Positions 61,443-64,000 of a stretch of DNA of 64,000 bases are shown one piece after another. A program made the position numbers and the translations under genes. The DNA lies in NCBI GenBank assembly GCA_934481345.1, contig CAKSPF010000002.1, positions 124,001-188,000 of the forward strand. The letters are read 5' to 3'. How positions within the stretch are numbered: position 1 is the first letter of the stretch; every line of letters begins with the position of its first letter. The stretch comes from an uncultured Clostridia bacterium. GTDB lineage: Bacteria; Bacillota; Clostridia; UMGS1810. Under the pieces are notes generated by a model, which worked only from the letters and a program-made list of their open reading frames with translations, made no database searches and was not told the origin of the DNA.

Positions 61443-63422
61443 CTACCATAGTTTAAATATCTCAAGTATCTTTTCTTTATCGTTAAGGCAGCGCAGCTTT
61501 TCACATTCTGAGCTGTCCTCCATAAATGAAACTACCGATTTGTAAAATTTTATTATCTCTTCTTTAACTCTTTCGTTTTCGTCAAGGTCAAATGCAAGCA
61601 GGAAAATCAAATCTGCGGTTTCACCGGTGCCGGTCCATACAACAGGCTTTTCAAGACTTGCGAAAGCCGCAACCGAGTGATTTACATATTTGCTCAATCC
61701 GTGCGGTATGGCAAATCCTTTGCCTATATCGGTTGAGGTGCTTTTTTCTCTCTCAAAAACGGATTTTTCAAAATCCTTTGTGACATAGCCGAGACTTTCA
61801 AGCTTTGAGCACATCATGTGCAGAAGTTCATTTTTGTCTGCAAGGCTGCGCTTCGGAAAGATGAGCTCCTGTTTAAATATTTCCGAATGGGGTGCAATGT
61901 TTTTCATTTCACCGTGTTTTTTTACACGGATTTTTTTCATGTATTCTTCAAGGAGCCTGATGTCTTTGTCGCTTAAAAGGTGACCGATTTCCACAATGTC
62001 ACGGTTAATCCGGCTGTCGCTGAGCGGTGTGGTCGATATTATGAAATCGCACTGCTCATCTCTGATTTTATTTATATCTCTTCCGGAAAAAACAGAAGTT
62101 ATTTTTAATTCCGGAATTGTTCTTGTGATTTTTTCTTTAAGTATCTGAGAAATGCCTATGCCGTAATCGCAGACAATGCAGGCAGTCAGTTCAAACATGT
62201 GCCTTTCTATTGCTCCGCCGATGTTGAGCGCCAGATAACCTACCTCGTGTTCGTTTATTTCCAGACCGAGCTCTTTTTCAAACAAATTTCCCAGAAGCCA
62301 CGCAAGCGCCATCATGTTTGGGTATTTTGCTTTTATCTGGCTTAAAAGCCCGTTTTTGAAAAGCACGCCGTATTTCATACGGGAGATTGAAGCTTTTATC
62401 AGAAAATTCATTTGCTTTACAAAGAAAACATCTTCTTTCAGATCCACACCGGCAATCTCGCTAAGCAGCTTGACTGCTCTTACGGTAAATCTGCAAAGTT
62501 CGGCGTTGGAAGTTTCAAAAAATCTTCTTGCTTCTGTGCTTTCAAATTCCTGAATTTCGGATATTGCAATTGCAAAGGTGAGAAAATCTGTTTCCTGCTT
62601 CGGAAGCAGTATGCCGAATTGCTTTTCAATTCTTTGACTCAGGTCTTCTGCGAGCATTGTATCTGTTTTGCAGTCTGCGTAGCAGGACGGTACTTCTGGC
62701 ATTTTTACTGTGCGGTCTTTCTTTGTCCTTACAATGCACAGCGATGTCAAAAACAAAAGGTTGATTCCTGACAGATAGTTAAATGTCAATCCGAATTGCT
62801 GTTCGGTTTCTATGATTGCCTTTGCAGCGCTGTCGGCTTCAAATCCGTCAAGTGCGGCACACATTGCTGCATAATCTCTGCCGTTTATGAAAGCATATTT
62901 TGCATCGCTTACATTAACAAGTCCTGCGTACATGTCCGAGTATTCCGTATAGAAATTGAGAAGCGCCATTCTGTAGTTAAATTCGCTGTATTCTATCGAA
63001 ATGCCCTTGCCGCGCTGCCGTTTGAAAGTAATGTGATTTTCGTCAAACCAGGATTCGATTTTCTGAATGATTTTTTCGAGGGTGCTTCGCCCTATATAGT
63101 ATTGCTGAGCAAGTCTTTGAACCGTAAGGCTGTTGTTCTTGAAAAGGTGTCTGATGATAAAGAAGATTATTTCTCTTTCTTCATCATCATTTTTTTCGGT
63201 TAAACTCAGCCATTCGTCTTCTGTTATAATTAATCGGATACCGGTATGCGGTCTTGCTTCTATTTCTCCGGAATTCTGAGATGACAAATACTCTTTTATG
63301 GACGCAATATCATTCCGCACGGTTTTGACCGATACGTTTATTCTGTCGGCAAGCTCTCCGAGCGTTATAAACTCACGGCTGTCGTACAGTATTTTCAAGA
63401 TTTCATATTGTCTTTTATTCAT
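61443..63422 (-). CDS. PRD-domain transcriptional regulator with EIIB- and EIIA-like domains (MtlR/LicR type)
   Basis: A 659-residue activator. It has an N-terminal HTH (about 5-55; FITLGELADRINVSVKTVRN), an Mga-like second HTH region (about 80-150), PRD1 (about 165-265), PRD2 (about 275-385), a GatB-type EIIB-like domain with Cys in CIVCDYGIGISQIL, and a C-terminal EIIA domain with His in GFAIPHGLSKYV. Such regulators are tuned by HPr and EII phosphorylation. In PRD2 the expected His of the YLALH motif is Asn (NEHEVGYLALNIGG), and PRD1 also lacks the His at FLTSLCIV. The start may be ATG 63422 or TTG 63443. It is first in the PTS operon and probably activates it. Confidence 0.88.
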   Translation of the reverse strand: MNKRQYEILKILYDSREFITLGELADRINVSVKTVRNDIASIKEYLSSQNSGEIEARPHTGIRLIITEDEWLSLTEKNDDEEREIIFFIIRHLFKNNSLTVQRLAQQYYIGRSTLEKIIQKIESWFDENHITFKRQRGKGISIEYSEFNYRMALLNFYTEYSDMYAGLVNVSDAKYAFINGRDYAAMCAALDGFEADSAAKAIIETEQQFGLTFNYLSGINLLFLTSLCIVRTKKDRTVKMPEVPSCYADCKTDTMLAEDLSQRIEKQFGILLPKQETDFLTFAIAISEIQEFESTEARRFFETSNAELCRFTVRAVKLLSEIAGVDLKEDVFFVKQMNFLIKASISRMKYGVLFKNGLLSQIKAKYPNMMALAWLLGNLFEKELGLEINEHEVGYLALNIGGAIERHMFELTACIVCDYGIGISQILKEKITRTIPELKITSVFSGRDINKIRDEQCDFIISTTPLSDSRINRDIVEIGHLLSDKDIRLLEEYMKKIRVKKHGEMKNIAPHSEIFKQELIFPKRSLADKNELLHMMCSKLESLGYVTKDFEKSVFEREKSTSTDIGKGFAIPHGLSKYVNHSVAAFASLEKPVVWTGTGETADLIFLLAFDLDENERVKEEIIKFYKSVVSFMEDSSECEKLRCLNDKEKILEIFKLW

Positions 63423-63469
63423 GGCCGTCGCGGCTCCCTTCAATTCCGCCTCTCTCTGAGTACGGTTTG

Positions 63470-63475
63470 ATTATA
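63470..63475 (-). promoter_or_regulatory. Isolated -10 box of the PTS operon
   Basis: On the minus strand TATAAT (63475-63470) has no -35 match at 16-19 bases upstream (the sequence there is AT-rich with AATACA-like hexamers). A perfect -10 with an absent -35 suits an activator-dependent promoter, fitting the PRD regulator it precedes. Confidence 0.4.
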
Positions 63476-63524
63476 CAATAGTTTTTATAAGCTGTATTTC
63501 TGTTTTTTTGACACATTAGGGAAA

Positions 63525-63546
63525 TTTGAAACAATTTGTTTGCAAA
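63525..63546. promoter_or_regulatory. Inverted repeat upstream of the PTS operon
   Basis: TTTGAAACA (63525-63533), ATT, TGTTTGCAAA (63537-63546) is a palindrome broken by one extra base. Its centre is about 60-70 bases upstream of the -10 box at 63470-63475. It could be the site of the PRD activator or, less well, a variant catabolite site. Confidence 0.35.
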
Positions 63547-63636
63547 TGCCAGTAAAAAAGCTCTTTTCGGGCTTTTTTCAAAAAAGAAAAAGTCTGATAT
63601 ATATTAATTTTAACATATAATGAGTAATAATTCCAC

Positions 63637-63671
63637 AAAAAAACCTTGCCCGGTTAACCGAACAAGGTTTT
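63637..63671 (-). terminator. Terminator of the sugar-isomerase-like gene
   Basis: AAAACCTTG (63640-63648) pairs with CAAGGTTTT (63663-63671), with CCGG/CCG pairing inside, and an A tract at 63636-63643 that becomes the U tail on the minus strand. Confidence 0.8.
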
Positions 63672-63696
63672 GTAAAAAGTTTTTAAAATATTTAAT

Positions 63697-64000
63697 TTAA
63701 TATCCGATAGAACGCAGATAATCAATACTGATTTTTGCGTCTTCAAGATCGGTGTTTCCTGATGTGTGAGCGTCCTGCTCCACAATAAGGTAATCAACCG
63801 AGGTATCCTCCGCAGCCTTTACAATAGCTTTGATGTCCTGGCGGCCGTGACCTACGGGACGGAACTCAAATCCGTTGTCTTCTTTATTGTTTTTGCTGTT
63901 GTCATCGCCTATAAGTTCGTATACAGGACCGGACGAGAGGTTTTTACATTCAAAATCCTTTAAGTGGAGAATTTTCATGATGCTGCCGTATTTTTTTACA
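63697..64000 (-). CDS. Sugar phosphate isomerase/epimerase-like protein, C-terminal part
   Basis: Open to the window edge: the frame continues upstream of ATG 63978 as VKKYGSI to base 64000. The visible 100 residues hold KYGSIMKILHLKDFECK, GHGRQDIKAIVKAAEDTSVD and YLIVEQDAHTSGNTDLEDA, with the end YLRSIGY. This matches the C-terminal strands of the xylose isomerase-like TIM-barrel family (LHLKD and VEQD motifs, with metal ligands in the Asp and Glu). The substrate is unknown. It lies upstream of the PTS operon on the same strand but behind its own terminator. Confidence 0.7.
   Translation of the reverse strand, partial: VKKYGSIMKILHLKDFECKNLSSGPVYELIGDDNSKNNKEDNGFEFRPVGHGRQDIKAIVKAAEDTSVDYLIVEQDAHTSGNTDLEDAKISIDYLRSIGY

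Noticed and set aside
1..64000. CRISPR array, prophage, insertion sequence or toxin-antitoxin system
   Set aside because: No regularly spaced repeats, integrase, transposase, phage structural genes or paired toxin/antitoxin genes were seen.

Overview
The window looks like a chromosomal segment of a low-to-mid GC, endospore-forming anaerobe of the class Clostridia, probably an uncultured gut-type lineage. The evidence is a complete spoIIIAA-AH operon, sigH, spoVT and yunB; fructose-type PTS genes with a Ser46-bearing HPr; NifS/NifU iron-sulfur genes without an Isc-type gene set; and an intergenic repeat of the double-hairpin kind common in gut Clostridia. There is no rRNA operon, intact tRNA, CRISPR array, prophage or IS element. 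Nearly all of the DNA is ordinary chromosomal coding sequence.

Layout. 1-1.3 kb: a fluoride (crcB-type) riboswitch with its own promoter and terminator, controlling a cation:proton antiporter. 1.4-4.1 kb: a GH2 glycosidase divergent from an AraC-type regulator. 4.1-8.5 kb: spoVT, putP, rpsI-rplM and sigH, all on the minus strand. 8.6-24.8 kb: a long plus-strand run of spoIIIAA-AH, an Asp23 protein, nusB, xseA-xseB, ispA, then a 650-base non-coding stretch recognised as OLE RNA, then its membrane partner oapA, dxs, tlyA, radC, a DUF2156 gene, yunB, trmR and trhP. 25-29.6 kb: an OB-fold protein and a heterodimeric ABC exporter. 29.6-35 kb: tmk, a CtpB-type protease, an exported protein of unknown function, argS and a DUF1934 gene (minus). 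35.3-39.8 kb: an OGG-type glycosylase, an XRE regulator, nifU-nifS, rnhA and a DUF624 membrane protein. 39.9-45.3 kb: an SDR enzyme, a two-component system, and a DUF6110 gene with a P1B-type ATPase behind a promoter that carries a 15-bp perfect palindrome. 45.5-52.5 kb: hisS, aspS and a GldA/GldF/GldG/DUF4340 ABC cluster. 52.5-55.7 kb: an RluD-type enzyme, lspA and proS (minus). 55.8-63.4 kb: a self-contained PTS operon (PRD regulator, HPr, EI, EIIA, EIIB, EIIC and two class II aldolases). The window ends in a partial sugar-phosphate isomerase-like gene.

How the genes fit together. SigH, SpoIIIA, SpoVT, YunB and perhaps the CtpB-like protease belong to sporulation. The ispA-OLE-oapA-dxs block joins isoprenoid synthesis to a large membrane-associated RNA-protein particle known from extremophilic and anaerobic Firmicutes; it is the most remarkable element here, although it is a described class. 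TrmR and TrhP form the 5-methoxyuridine wobble modification pathway. The PTS operon encodes every phosphotransfer step from PEP to sugar, plus two aldolases but no sugar-phosphate kinase, which suggests direct cleavage of a ketose-1-phosphate. I found no clear evidence of a wholly undescribed system. The least explained items are the palindromic operator of the ATPase operon, the PTS operon with an altered PRD regulator, and a small hydrophobic ORF between rplM and sigH.
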